NCBI GenBank assembly: GCA_025200525.1
Contig: CM045761.1
Span: forward strand, 98,184,182 to 98,248,181
Direction of reading: 5' to 3'
Origin: Camellia lanceoleosa
Lineage: Eukaryota; Streptophyta; Magnoliopsida; Ericales; Theaceae
Length of the DNA: 64,000 nucleotides
Positions 12,291 through 24,100 of the stretch are shown here, piece after piece (position 1 is the first letter of the stretch; each line of letters starts with the position of its first letter). A program made the translations under genes and the position numbers. A model generated the notes under the pieces. The model searched no databases, was not told where the DNA came from, and was given only the letters and a program-made list of their open reading frames with translations.

Positions 12291-13200
12291 TTTGTTTTGA
12301 GTTGTTTTGATTTTGTTAAGTGTTAATAGGTGTGTTTAGGTTGTTTTTTACTTTGTTTTTTCTTTTTTGAGTTGCATTTTTTACTTTGGTCAGTTGTAGG
12401 CTCAATGTCCAATTAAGAACTCATTCAAAAACAATCATTCTCAGTTTTAATTTCAGAAATAAATCATTTTTGTGCTCAAAATGCCATGCCATTCACTATA
12501 TGATGTGCAAAACAAAATTTCTTCTTTCATAAACTGCAAGGTCCAACCCCAATCATAGTTTTACAAAAGAAAATACGAGTTTTCAAAAAACAATAAAACA
12601 AGGACCTATCTAAAGCTACATAGGTTCCGAACTACAAAGCAAAAGCAAAAAGAGAAAAGGAAAAATTGGAGTATCTGAGTTTGTTTCAACATCAGAAAGT
12701 TCTGAAGTTACATTCCAAATGCACCTTCTTGGGTCTCGCCTTTTCTTCGGAGTATAAATATGCCCCAACCTCAAGCTCAAGCCTGCTTTAAGTCAGAATT
12801 ACGATCAAAAGTGCTCTTCTTGAACACCATTCCCCAACGGTCTACATTGCTTATCACATGTACTACATCGTCTATCACACCCATTGCATCCATTTGCATC
12901 ATGCGTTATCTTGTAGCATTTATCCTTTTCACACTAAAACGCATTTAGGATCATTGTCCCCAAACGTGGTAAGGTGTTCCTTTCCACATGCCCCCTATGA
13001 GGTGCTCTCGAAGGCACTACTTTTTGTTCATCTTTTCCATTGCACTGCATGCAACGTGCATTGCATTGTATTTTGCATCAACTGCAGCAATTGCATCGCA
13101 TTCATATGCATCATACCTATATCATCTTATTGTATCCACTCTTATCACCCATCGGGCTGATTTGGTTTGTATTCACCCTTTTCACATTGCATGCATTTAG
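12291..13200 (+). other. Tat element 3' non-coding region, continued
   Basis: Low-complexity stretches rich in GCATT/CATTGCAT words around 12840-13190. No supported gene; short open frames here are chance frames. Confidence 0.5.
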
Positions 13201-13204
13201 GCTT

Positions 13205-13435
13205 GTTCACCCTTATGACATGAATGTGGTTTGGCTTGTATCTTTCACCCTTATCACACAAATGTGGTTTGGCTTGCATCTTTCACCCTCTCTACGTGAT
13301 GCATAGTTTAGCTTGTATCTTTCAACCTTTCTACATGATGTGTAGTTCGGCTTGTATTTTTCACCTTTGTCACACGAGTGTGATTTGGCTTGTATCTTTC
13401 ACCCTTTCTAAATACTACGTAGTTTGGCGTATACC
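13205..13435 (+). repeat. Minisatellite, about five ~40-bp units
   Basis: The phrase TTTGGCTTGTATCTTTCACC recurs with variation at roughly 40-bp intervals (near 13232, 13270, 13311, 13351, 13388), each followed by a short variable tail with CACA or TACG. It lies upstream of the polypurine tract, where Tat elements often carry tandem repeats. Confidence 0.75.
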
Positions 13436-13686
13436 CCCTCTCCTCTTTATGATTTTCGGGCGGTGTGCTCGTTTGTGGTTTCGATTGTTGCATTGCTTTG
13501 AATTTCGCTTGTATCCTCCCCCTGAGCTACGCTGGTTTGATTCCTTGCAAAGGGATACGTAGGCAACTTTCAAGTTCAACCAACTACATTTGAATATTAT
13601 TTGTCTGCCCAAGTCTTACGGCCTTGTCAAATGGGTCTTCTTCGGGCTTCAACATTCACTCACGTTATAAATTGACTTCGAGCTCT

Positions 13687-13702
13687 GTCAAAGAAGGGCA
13701 AC
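13687..13702 (+). promoter_or_regulatory. Polypurine tract of Tat element
   Basis: GTCAAAGAAGGGCAAC directly precedes the TG start of the 3' LTR at 13703, the position where the plus-strand primer of reverse transcription is expected. Confidence 0.7.
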
Positions 13703-16700
13703 TGTAAACACCCTATTTTGGCCATCCTTCAAACTTGGGCGCTTCATTCTGAACACCCCATGATGAAATGTTACGCTGTGTAATCTTTCGAATCTTCAAC
13801 AAAGGAATTCGATTTCGAGCTTCAAACCAAAACCTTTCACCCCTTTTTGACCAAATTTTTTTTTTTCTAGCCTAATCACTTAGAGAACAACAGGCCAATT
13901 GATTGGCCGACAAGCCATTTCCTTTGGGTCGGCCGTACAATTGGTTAGCCGGCCAACCACATGTAGCATCAGATTCTACATTTGTAGCATAGGCTGCTCC
14001 CATGCACAGAATTTGGCCACCTTTCCTTTTTTGAAGATATTTCCGATATGAGAGGCTAAAATTCTATAAATAGACCACCTCTCCTCAGAGTTTAGGGTAA
14101 GAAAATTTTCCAAAAGGCTTAGAAGATTGCCCAAAGCATTTCTCTACCCTCTTGAATATTGATACACTATAGATACACCATTAAAGCTCAAACTTGAAGC
14201 TTTTTATTGAAGTTTTGAACCTTATTTCAGATACTTAAGGGTGTTTGGATTGAAGTTTGCTAACTAAGAAGCTCTTCTTCTTTCCAAGAGGTTAACCTTT
14301 GAACTCCTTTCATCACCTTTCCTTTTACTCTTTTTTCTTCATTTCTTATCAATACATACTGATTTTCAAAGTTATTTTAGGCTCAAAAACTTAGGCTTAT
14401 TCATTAGTTGTATTCCCTTTGTTTTCTTTCATTTTTTTTTTTTCTCTTTTTCTTCATTTCTTTTGGTCAATTTTCGCATTGTTTTAGGTTGTTTTTCTGT
14501 GATATGAACTGAATATGGGCTTATAAAAGGGTCCTCATCCTCCCCAATACATGACTTCTCACTTTATAAGCTTTGAATACTATACTTGCACTATTGTAAT
14601 AGCGTAATAGTCCTCGCTGATTTGGTGTGTTTAGGATGTAACCCGTAATCAGTTTGAGTTGATCGCTTTCCTTTTGTTCTTATAGCTTTCCCTATGTATA
14701 TTGGAACCTTGTGGTCATGGGAGGTGTAGAGCTTAGCCACCCCACCACATGTTTGATTAACTGGCTATAAATTTCTTGCTTTCATACTATTGTTGTTGAC
14801 CTTGAAGCTAGGTAGTAGCTTCTGTGTCAAAAGTGTTGAGAAACTTTCTTCTCGATCATTTTCGAAACATGAAAATGGATGTCTCGTCCTTGTTCCATGA
14901 ATAAAAAAGGTGTTATCAACAATATTTGACAAGTTGTGTGTTTAAAGCTTTAAATAGTTAGCTTGATTTTTTATTCTCTCTCTTTTGTTCTTTAAAGTGT
15001 TGTAAGCTCTCTTCTAATTCCATTTTTGAAGCATGGAAATGGATGAATATTCCATGAGTAGGGAGATAAGCATACAATAACTTTTTATAGCTTTCATATA
15101 GTTGTTTAGTCTAGCTTTTATTTTGCTTTGAAACCAAATGAGAGATCTTTCATTGAAAGTATTAGAAACTCTCTCATGGTTCCATTTTGAAGCATGGAAA
15201 TGGATGTCAATCCATGTTCCATGAGTAGGGAGAAGAGTCTCTAATTTCTTTCTTCAATGATGTAATCTCTTGTTTACAAGCTTCCCTTTCAAAAATGGTT
15301 CTCACTAACCTATTATCTCTAATTCGAGTACTCATGTACTCTTATTCACTATGAGACATAGTAGGTTTGAACCATTTCTTCATTTGAAGTTTCAGGCTTT
15401 AATTCTCATTATTTGTTAGATCTTTCATCATGTTGCTTCACTAATCATCATGTAACACCCTTGGGATGTTTGATGATTTGTGAAGCAAACCTATTTCCTC
15501 CTAGAATATCTTTATGATAGGAGGGAACAAGAAGGATGAACATCCTTCGAAAATCCTTTATTTCCTTTGTTCCAGTTTCGTTATAGCCAGTTTTCCAAAA
15601 TCAATGGCCGGCCGGCCATTCAAGTGTATGGCCAACCAATTCATCAAGTCAGCCGACCAAATTTTTTGTACAACAAGTGTGGTTATTCAGCCAAGTAGAG
15701 CAGATCCTGAGGATAAAACAGAACTGTTTTCTAGCTACAAACAAGGCAATTTCTGGCGATAGGCAGAGAGGTTTCCAGAGGATATTCTTTCTTGCGCGCA
15801 CGCGACTTCCCGTCTTTCATTCAACTCCTTTAGATTCACCGCTCGAAAATTTGTATTTGTAATAATTGGTTAATACATTTGTGTTTGTAATAATTAGTTA
15901 ATTAGGTCATTCGGACCTTTTTGTAAATAGGAAAAATTTGTAACACTTGATGTATGTTTTCCAACCTCTATTTCTTTCTTCCTTTTAATTACATGCTTAC
16001 CGTGGTTGTACAAAGCATCATGTTTTCTTTTATCATTCCCATGCTTTGTATCCATTTTTGCATGCATTAAGGTTCGACTCATCATACTTGATGTCGTTAT
16101 CATTTTCTACTTGATTATGTGTGCTACCTCATGCTTGAGTTGATTCACATGTCATGTTAATAGCTGAATCTAGTAGTTGCATTAGCCAATTTGCATATTA
16201 GGATCATGCATTTTTTTCTAACTATCTTCTATTCTTTGGCATGCCACGGTTGAGTACTAAATGACTATTTTTGCTTTAGCATATCATATGTGTGTTTGTG
16301 TTACCATGTTGAGCTTACTACCATGAGGCTACATACTTACTTGAAATATCTTTATGAATGCCTATGGATGGAGGTTATTTTGCTTAAATTGGAATGACTT
16401 TAATTGTTGTACATATGAGCTCATTTTTCTTTTGAGTTGCACATTCGAAAACTCTTTCCAAAAGCATGAAATCAAAGCATTCCAAAGTAAGTGATGCAGC
16501 CTATACTTTTTTGCCTTACATAGTAATGTTAGCATATTAATAAATCAGAATATGAGCATATAATGTCTATAAGATTCACATCATGATTTAGTAGAGGCCG
16601 ATCTTTAATCGGGTGAATGGGGTGCTCAATTCATGACCTTCCCCTCTCATAGATAAGTTCTTGAACTGAGACAACTTTGGTTATGACGGACAAGTGGCCT

Positions 16701-16955
16701 TTGGCACAAGTCACGAGTTTTCTAATTCCCTAAAAATGTTAGGTGGCAACTCTAAAATCTAGCAATGCAGTCTATTTTGGGCATTTCTTGTGATTAATGG
16801 ATTTTTCTAAGATTTGCCGGATTTGAACTCTCATTTGTTTTTTCTGTTTCACATTACACTTGTGAAACTAGATTCAGAACCACGAGATTCCAAACTGTAG
16901 AGAATCACATCTGAGGAGACTAAACCCCTTTGAGGAGCACGAAAAACCAGCTATA
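13703..16955 (+). repeat. 3' LTR of Tat element (3253 bp; LTR copy F1)
   Basis: It starts TGTAAACACCC just after the polypurine tract and ends GGAGCACGAAAAACCAGCTATA, where a CA end has mutated to TA. Two solo LTRs on the minus strand (41455-44590 and 44853-48120) share the start, the end and internal blocks such as TAGAGGCCGATC near 16593, which fixes both borders. A TATA box at 14065-14073 implies a 360-bp U3. GC-rich palindromes of the GGCCGGCC type lie at about 13900-13970 and again at 15605-15660. Confidence 0.88.
14065..14073 (+). promoter_or_regulatory. TATA box of Tat LTR
   Basis: TATAAATAG, followed within about 30 bp by the probable transcription start. The other LTR copies have a TATA-like sequence at the equivalent place (near 43835 and 47750 on minus, 62897 on plus). 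Confidence 0.65.
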
Positions 16956-18035
16956 GAAAGTTTATCATTTTTCTTAATGAAAATCCTAACATTTGCATGA
17001 GTTTTTCACAAAATCAACTTTTTCCCAATTTCCAATATCTAAGGTTTTTCTCCAAAAACAACTTCTCTCATTTTCTAAAGATGTTTTCCTCAATGGACTT
17101 CCAAGAGTCTCATAAGTTTATAGAACCAATCAATTTGAGAAAAATCATAAGAGAAATCACTTTTTCAAACGCTTTCAAAACTCAACACTCCAACTCCTAA
17201 ACTTCCAACACAATATTCACTTCAAAATAGGCCAAGACATGCTAAAATCATATGTATAACTCTAAGAAACTCCCAACCTCAAGTTTAGAGAGAATGGATG
17301 AGAAAAACCCTAAGATTTCATCGGTGTCGAAAGTTGATCTCCACTGCACAAGATGTATTCCTTGAGGAACTCTCCAAGATTGATAAAGGAACTAGTGTCA
17401 AATCCCCAATAGATTTGGGGACATAAAGAATTTAAGAGGGTTAGTGGGTGTTTCCTAGAGAGAGAGTAGAGTAAAGTGTAGAGAGAGAGAGAGAGAAGAA
17501 TGAAAAAGTGAAGAGAGAGGGTTATTGCCTTAAATTTTAAGTAACTGGACACATTTTAAGAACCTGATTCTAAACAAACCGCTCGAGTGGTAGATCATGC
17601 GCTTGAGTGGTTAATTCAAACTCCTAGAATCTCTTTCTTCTATAGATAGAACGCTCGAGCCGTGAAATTACATTCCTAGTATTTCAGACTTCAAAACATA
17701 GATTTACATCGATAGATTTATCGCTCGAGCGACCAAAGGACCACTCGAGTGGACTCAATATGTATATTTATTTTTTTAAATAAGGCTAAAATCAACGTTA
17801 GAGTATTCCCACTATTCCCGAACTCGTTGCAAACGCCCAAAGACACAAGTTGACGTCTCGAAATACAATTTCGGACAATAATGAATAATAATAAGGAGAA
17901 GAGTAGGTGACAACACGTAATTCAAAGAGTTCAAAAGTGGTAAGGATTCCAATATGGAATAGGAATTTTGAATTAACATTGTTAAGTTTTTTTTGTTCTT
18001 TTTTTTTTAATTTAAAAAAGGCTCGGGATATCACA
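16956..18035 (-). mobile_element. Partial gypsy-type LTR, minus strand, cut by Tat insertion
   Basis: Read on the minus strand it starts TGTGATATCCCGAGCC at 18035. An array of CTCGAG motifs lies at 17579-17753, then a CT-rich transcribed-start-like stretch (GA-rich on plus, 17460-17520), then a leader with AAACCCTAAG. The order matches the solo LTR at 51206-62471, so a related family is inferred. Its other end is missing; the Tat element begins or ends exactly here, suggesting that element inserted into this LTR. Confidence 0.55.
17579..17753. repeat. CTCGAG palindrome cluster in LTR
   Basis: Four CTCGAG cores with GC-rich flanks (forms of CGCTCGAGCG and CACTCGAGTGG) plus one CTTGAG variant within 175 bp of otherwise AT-rich sequence. 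Similar clusters lie in the LTRs at 28204-28374 and 51229-51456. Confidence 0.8.
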
Positions 18036-19363
18036 CCAAATTTTTATAAGAGCAATTTGTTTCTCCAAGTTATAGAAGATCCTTTCTAATATGAACTCAT
18101 CAAGTATTTGGGGCTTTTAGTGATTATACTTCTTCACAAGTGCCCTATATGTATCTAATACACATAGATGCTCTGCCAAGGAAATCTTAAATCAAGTTCT
18201 CTTATCAGAATTGCTGCTACTATGAAAGCATGGTCCAAAATGAGTTGGCATAGACTAATCTACTATGTAGCTTTGGAATATGCAGCTAGCTTCATGATTA
18301 ATCATGTGTTTATGATTGGTCCACTTGCAGGCTGTTCCTATTGACTAGACTTATTCACCTATAAGTCTGCTCCTTTTGTACCTATTAATATACCCAAAAT
18401 CCCTTCTCATTCTTCATCAATTATCAATTCTACAATGAGTTCACCCCTCCTGCAACAACCATGTCCGACTGCCGGCTTTAATCACCAACAACCATTTTCG
18501 GCCACTGTCTCTTATCGTTGGCAAATCTTCAACTATCGTCTCTCACCTTCGATAATGATTTTTCATAATTATCCAACCATTTTCAAGCAAAACAATGTCA
18601 TTTTCTAGTACGTCACTACACTCACTATTTCCTTAGATCTGGTGGTGATAAGAGAAAATAAGAAGTAGGTAGGAGAAAGATACCAAATACAGTGATAAAT
18701 TTATCACTAATAACACTCATCAATTTTATTTTATTTTTTTTCTGACCACTTTATCAATTACTACCTCTCACTCTTACACTCACACTTACATACACACATA
18801 CTCGCTTATTCATTCACAGAAACATATCAAAACACTCAAACACACACACACATACATAAAGTAAGACTGATAAATTTATTCATTAATATTTAGATTTCAC
18901 AAATAACGTATCTTGTTTAACTAGATCTTTACAAATAGATTGATGGAGATCCATCTATATGTACACACGCACATATATATTAATATATATAGGGAGAGAG
19001 ACCTGATCTCATTGGTAAAAGCTTCGGCAATCATGTCATGATCAAATTTCCATTCAAAAATGGCCAGATCTGAAGTCGCCGATGAAGATCTGAGTTGAAA
19101 ATGGCTAGATCTGAAAGTCACCCATGATAGTAAGAAAGGACGAAGACGATAGTGAGAAGTGTGCGGCGTTGACGATAATAAAGGAAGGTGATGGTGTGTA
19201 AATTGACGATGGTGAGTACAACAATGGAGGTGATTGGTGAACGGTGGTGCCGGCCAAACGATGACAGCGGTATGGTGAGTGGATGACATGATGACAAAGG
19301 TGGTGTGGCGATAGTAGTGGTGGTGGATGATGGTGGCGTGGTGACTCTAGAAAAATGAGAGGG

Positions 19364-19387
19364 GAGAGAGAGAGAGAGAGAGAGAGA
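19364..19387. repeat. (GA)n microsatellite
   Basis: Perfect GA run, about 12 units, in the region upstream of the hydrolase gene. Confidence 0.95.
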
Positions 19388-20380
19388 ATAAGATGAAAAT
19401 TTTCTAGAGAAATGGGAGAAAGAGAAAAAAGATAATAAAAAAAATTTTAAAAAGGAAAATGTAACGAGAAGCTAAATTTTATGAGAACAATATAGGTATT
19501 ATAAGATTTATTGATATATTCAAAAAGTCAATAATAGAACTTATAAGTATTTAAATCCACTTAATACGACTAATTGCTAATTAACTATTTATGATTGTGC
19601 TTGGCCCAACTCATCCTTGGTACCATCCTACCCTTCTTCTAGCTTATCTCTCTCCCTCTCTCCCCTTCACCCTCACCTTCACCCTCTCTCTCTCTTTTCT
19701 TTTTTTTCTTTTTTTTCATATAGGTAGCATTACTTGACAATCGGTTGGTTTGAAAAATAAATTTTTTAATGATTTTTTAAATTAAATATTAAGTAAAAAA
19801 ATAAATATTTTAAAATGATTTTTTAATTTTTTTTTTTAAAAAAAAAAGGAGTATAAAAGTAAATAGGATGAGAAGTAAATTTTAATTTTTTTAAATGATA
19901 TTTTAATTTTTTAAATTTTTTAGTTATTTTTAAAAAAAATTAATTTTATCAATTCTCAAACATATCCTTAAAATGAAAAAAAAAATTTAAAATTGATAAT
20001 TATGATAAATTCGTTATTTATTTTAAGAACATTATTATTCAAGACAAAAAATTACACTCAATTTTTAAATTTAATGATGTGACGATTAATTAAGATATTA
20101 AAAGTAATATTCTCTCTCATATCTTTTTTAATTATTACTTAATTATATCACTTACACATCATTAAATTTAAAAAATATATCTAAATCTTATTTTAAAATC
20201 AAAGGTCAATGTTAACCAGCTCAAGTGGGCCCCAACACCAAATCACATACAATCTCATTTTCGTCAAACGTAGTAAAAATAATCAAAGAATGACACCTGC
20301 AATTCCATTTCATTCACATTAATAAACAAGTTTTCAATTCCAATATATATATATATATTCTCCCCGTTGCATTATTATAC

Positions 20381-20402
20381 CAATATATACATATAATACA
20401 AC
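20381..20402 (+). promoter_or_regulatory. Possible TATA region of hydrolase gene
   Basis: AT-rich ATATATACATATAATAC ends about 36 bp before the start codon at 20438. Another TA run is at 20341-20359. Which one serves transcription cannot be decided from sequence alone. Confidence 0.3.
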
Positions 20403-20437
20403 AAGAGTCTCTTTATTCATCAAGTGGAGAGACAGAG

Positions 20438-21103
20438 ATGGTGAACGTGATTGCAACCCTAATGCCATTGTTGCATGCCCTGATAAACATAGCCGGGCTA
20501 ACCTCCCAAAGGGTCGAGCTGGAGCCAGGCACTGTAATGAACATATGGGTCCCAAAACAAACCATCATCATCAACAACAACACAAACACCCAGCAAAACA
20601 ACCAGACCCAAAAATGGAACAAACCAAACAAGCCCGTAGTAGTACTCGCTCATCCATTCTCCGCCGATGGAATTCTAATGTGGTTCTTCCAAGCCCTCGC
20701 TTTGACAAGCAAGTACTCAGTCTACGTGCCGGACTTCCTCTTCTTCGGTGGCTCCACCACAAACACCGGCAATCGGTCAGCGACGTTTCAGGCGAAGTGC
20801 TTGGCAAAGGGGTTGAGGAAGGTGGGGGTTAACAAGTGCACGCTAGTGGGGCTCAGCTACGGTGGCATGGTTGGGTTCAAGATGGCCGAGTTGTACCCGG
20901 ACTTGGTGGAGGCTATGGTGGTGTCAAGTACCGTCATTGAATTGACGGAGTCTATCACCGGTGAGTGTTTGGATAGGCTCGGCTTTTCGAGCTGGTCGGA
21001 GCTTCTGTTACCGGCGACGGTGGAGGGTGTGAAGTTGCTTTTCTCGATTGGGAATCACAAGTTGCCGTGGTTGCCTGATTTTCTTTACAGAGACTTTCTC
21101 GAG
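20438..21103 (+). CDS. Hydrolase exon 1 (222 codons)
   Basis: Carries the oxyanion segment, the strand YVPDFLFFGGS and the nucleophile GLSYGG, and most of the lid (up to FLYRDFLE). The donor is GAG|GTATGT at 21103/21104. Read-through stops after five codons in the intron. The exon is intact. Confidence 0.9.
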
Positions 21104-24100
21104 GTATGTTCCTGTTGAATCTTGATCGATCTCTGCTGTCTAACAACCATATAGATGCAAAAATGTTAGTATAACACAAAAGATTTCATTAAGGCCTGTT
21201 TGGCAACAGGCCGGTTTAGTTAAAAAATTAAAAAGTTATTAAAAAATTCAAAGAGCCAACAATCTATACCATATCAAAAAGTCAAAAATTCTTTTTTCTC
21301 TCTACTTTTTATACATCTTTTCGTAAAAAATTAAAAAGTCATCACAAACATACTAAATTTTTTAATTCATATTTTAGCCAAATAGCTAAAAAGTTACTCA
21401 ATTAGTTTATTCCCAAACGAGGCCTAAATAATAAAATCAAACACAATTACATACCCATGAGGCGATTATTTTTGATTTTGTAAATGAATTATGTGCGCTT
21501 CAAATTATAATTTTTTTTTTTTCCCCCTACGTTTGTTTGGATATCTTTTGGCCCTCTCATTAGAATAATATTATAATGACCTTATATTTTGTTCACATTT
21601 TAAATACAATAATGATAGAAACACTATTTGGATAGTAACTAATATACTAATTAGATATAATATTAGGTAGGATTATATTAAGTAATGGAACTCAGTGGGT
21701 GTCTTCACGAGAGGGATGTAGTAGGGAGTTTGCGGTGTTGGAAGCGGCGTGGGCGTGAACAACTAGCGGGGAGTTCTCGCCGGACTAGCGACATAGGTGT
21801 GGAGTAGTTGGTGTGGGCGGCAGCCTGGCGTGGTTGGTGTAATGCGAAGTTTAGGAGGTGTGGGCAGAGACTAGGCGTGGGTGTGGAGTGGTTGGTGTAT
21901 TGCGAAGCTTAAGAGAGGCGTGAACAGACTAGCTGTTGTGGATTGATTGAATAGTCTTTAGTTTGGGTGGTTTGGACTGCTTGGGTGTTGGTAATATCGA
22001 GATTTGGTGGGTTGATTTTGTGGGGTGTCATGTATTTTATTTTAGTTAAGTCCTTCTTAACTTTTTTCTGTAAAAAAAAAATGAGAGGCTAAAGGGTTGG
22101 TTGTATGAATGCGAGTAGAGTAGTAGGGGTATTTTTATACTTTCCGAATCTCTCTCGATGCATGTCATCTACCTGTACTTTTAATTTCTTGCTGTTAAAT
22201 GAAATTTTTCTTTGCCGATCAAAAAAAAAAAAAAAAAAAAATATTAAGTAATGGAACTCACATATATGTTTTCTTTTTTTTTTTTTATCAATAAAGAAAA
22301 ATTTTATTAAATTGAAAAGTACAAAAAGATAATGTCCATCGAGAAAAATTTGAAAAGTATAAATTACTCCTACTATTACTATTCGCACTCGTACAACTAA
22401 CCCCTTAACTATATATTTTTTTTTTAAATAATAATAATAACAAAAGTTAGAGAACTTAACAAGTAAAATACATGAAGCCCCCACGAAACCCAATACAAAG
22501 AGAAGGTTGCTCCACACCTCGTTTCTACCAAAAGCAAAAGCATAAGCGTTTTTCATTTCTAATCAACATTTTTATACTTTTTCACAGTTTTATTCACCCA
22601 CTGACCAAAGACTCCCACGCCTACCTCTCCGCCGGCCGCTCTTACTGAGACCGATAAACACCCATCTCCACTTCCATGGTCAGAACACTCCTTTTGTAAT
22701 ACAAATCCACATATATGTCTTGTGTTTTAATTAATATTAGTTAATATATTAATTAATATTTCTTACATTACAAATAGTCATTGTAACATTACTCCTATTG
22801 TTATAGAGGCAAACAATCTGCAAACCACACCAAAATAATAATAATAATTCGCAATAGCACAGCATTTAGTTATCTTTTGTAGAAAAAATTATTACTGACG
22901 TATAAATCAAATATGAAAACAAAAATAATTTTCAAATGGACAAACGGTAATTTACAGTAATTTTGGTCAGGCTTATTTCTATGTACATTCAATATTCGAA
23001 TTATGTGTTTGATTTATATGTTAATTAACTTGATGTTCTAGTAAAAAAATAAAAAATAAAAAATAAAAATAAAATAAAATAAAATAAACTACCTCAAAGT
23101 TACACATTTGGTTGCTCTTTGCAAATGGAAAGCAATTCATCCTACTAAAATTCAACAATTTTAAGCTGAGTCGTTGACCATCCGACACGTCAAAGTTCAA
23201 GATATACGCTCCATGTTCTAATGAAATCACTAGGATTTATAGAACTCAAGTCACGAAAATTGTTTGTTTTTGTTTTCCTTATTATTATTTATATGTTTTC
23301 TTGAGGCCGAAGAGTTGGTTGTATGGATGCGAGTAGCAGTAGTAGGGGTAATTTGTACTTTTCGAATCTCTCTCGATGCATGCCATCTTCCTGTACCTTT
23401 AATTTCATGTTGTTAATGAAATTTTTACTTTGCCGATCAAAAAATTTATATGTTTTCTTAAAACACGGACACATTTTTTTATATAGTTTCAATTTTATGC
23501 TTTCAAATTGTTTTCATTATGTACATCGGCGCTAACAAGGTGTCAGATGTTTGTATCTTAATTTTTTGGGTAAGTTACACGTATACCTTTTGAGTTTTGT
23601 TTAAAATATGATTTACCCTTTATGATTCAAAAAATTATTTCTTTCTTAAAATTTTCAATTTCATAACAAATGATTCCTTTTATTTATAAATTATTAAATC
23701 AATTAATAGTTTTAAATGATATCATAAATTTCTTTTAATTAATAATACACGTAATTTTATAATTGTATAGAATAGAAGTTAGAAATTTTATTTTATTTTT
23801 TCAATTAATACTGTTGAATAAAAAAATTTTGTTACGAGGATATTTGTAACTTTTTAAACTATAAAAAATAATTTATATTTTAAACAAATTTTAGAAAATA
23901 AAAAAACGTTGTGCCCGGTTTATTGCGTCGTCATCTCTATTGTTTAGTGTCACATGCGGGTCTTCTCTCCCAAAAAAAAAATCTACCTCAAAGTTTTACA
24001 GTACTCTTGGTTGGTCTGTGCAAATTAGAAGCAATTCATTGTATTTTATTCAACAATTTTGAGCTGAGTTTGACTTCTTGTTTTTTTTGTTTTTTTTTTT

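Larger units (their letters stand above)
1..16955 (+). mobile_element. Ty3/gypsy retrotransposon, Tat lineage, 5' end outside window, decayed
   Basis: Decayed gag, protease, reverse transcriptase, RNase H, second archaeal-type RNase H and integrase follow one another on the plus strand, then a long non-coding 3' region, a polypurine tract and a 3' LTR at 13703-16955. The dual RNase H, the long 3' region with an antisense ORF relic, and the more than 3-kb LTR are what is known of the Tat/Ogre/Retand lineage. The 5' LTR and primer site lie left of the window. Stops and frameshifts occur throughout, and a 3.8-kb element interrupts gag at 524-4341. The putative target duplication base block GAAAG follows at 16956-16960; its partner is off-window, so it cannot be confirmed. 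Confidence 0.88.
18036..20437. other. Upstream region of hydrolase gene, no gene seen
   Basis: No supported coding region. It holds CA-rich sequence near 18775-18860, a GA microsatellite at 19364-19387, a CT-rich stretch near 19645-19710 and strongly AT-rich DNA from 19740 to 20200. An open minus-strand frame at 18921-19289 is His/Ser/Pro-rich with no recognisable domain and is not called as a gene. Confidence 0.6.

Noticed and set aside
12760..13562. Several overlapping plus-strand frames with His/Cys/Ile-rich proteins
   Set aside because: They arise from the GCATT words and the 40-bp minisatellite of the Tat 3' region.
17570..17760. CTCGAG cluster considered as CRISPR-like or satellite array
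   Set aside because: Spacing is irregular and units are short palindromes within an LTR; a plant genome window has no CRISPR array.
18921..19289. 122-codon minus-strand open frame rich in His, Ser and Pro
   Set aside because: No domain, no start context or splice partner; composition follows local GGTG/GATG repeats and the opposite strand is low complexity.
22089..22556. 155-codon minus-strand open frame
   Set aside because: It runs through poly-A/poly-T tails and two truncated LINE copies; a chance frame in Phe/Lys-rich low-complexity DNA.
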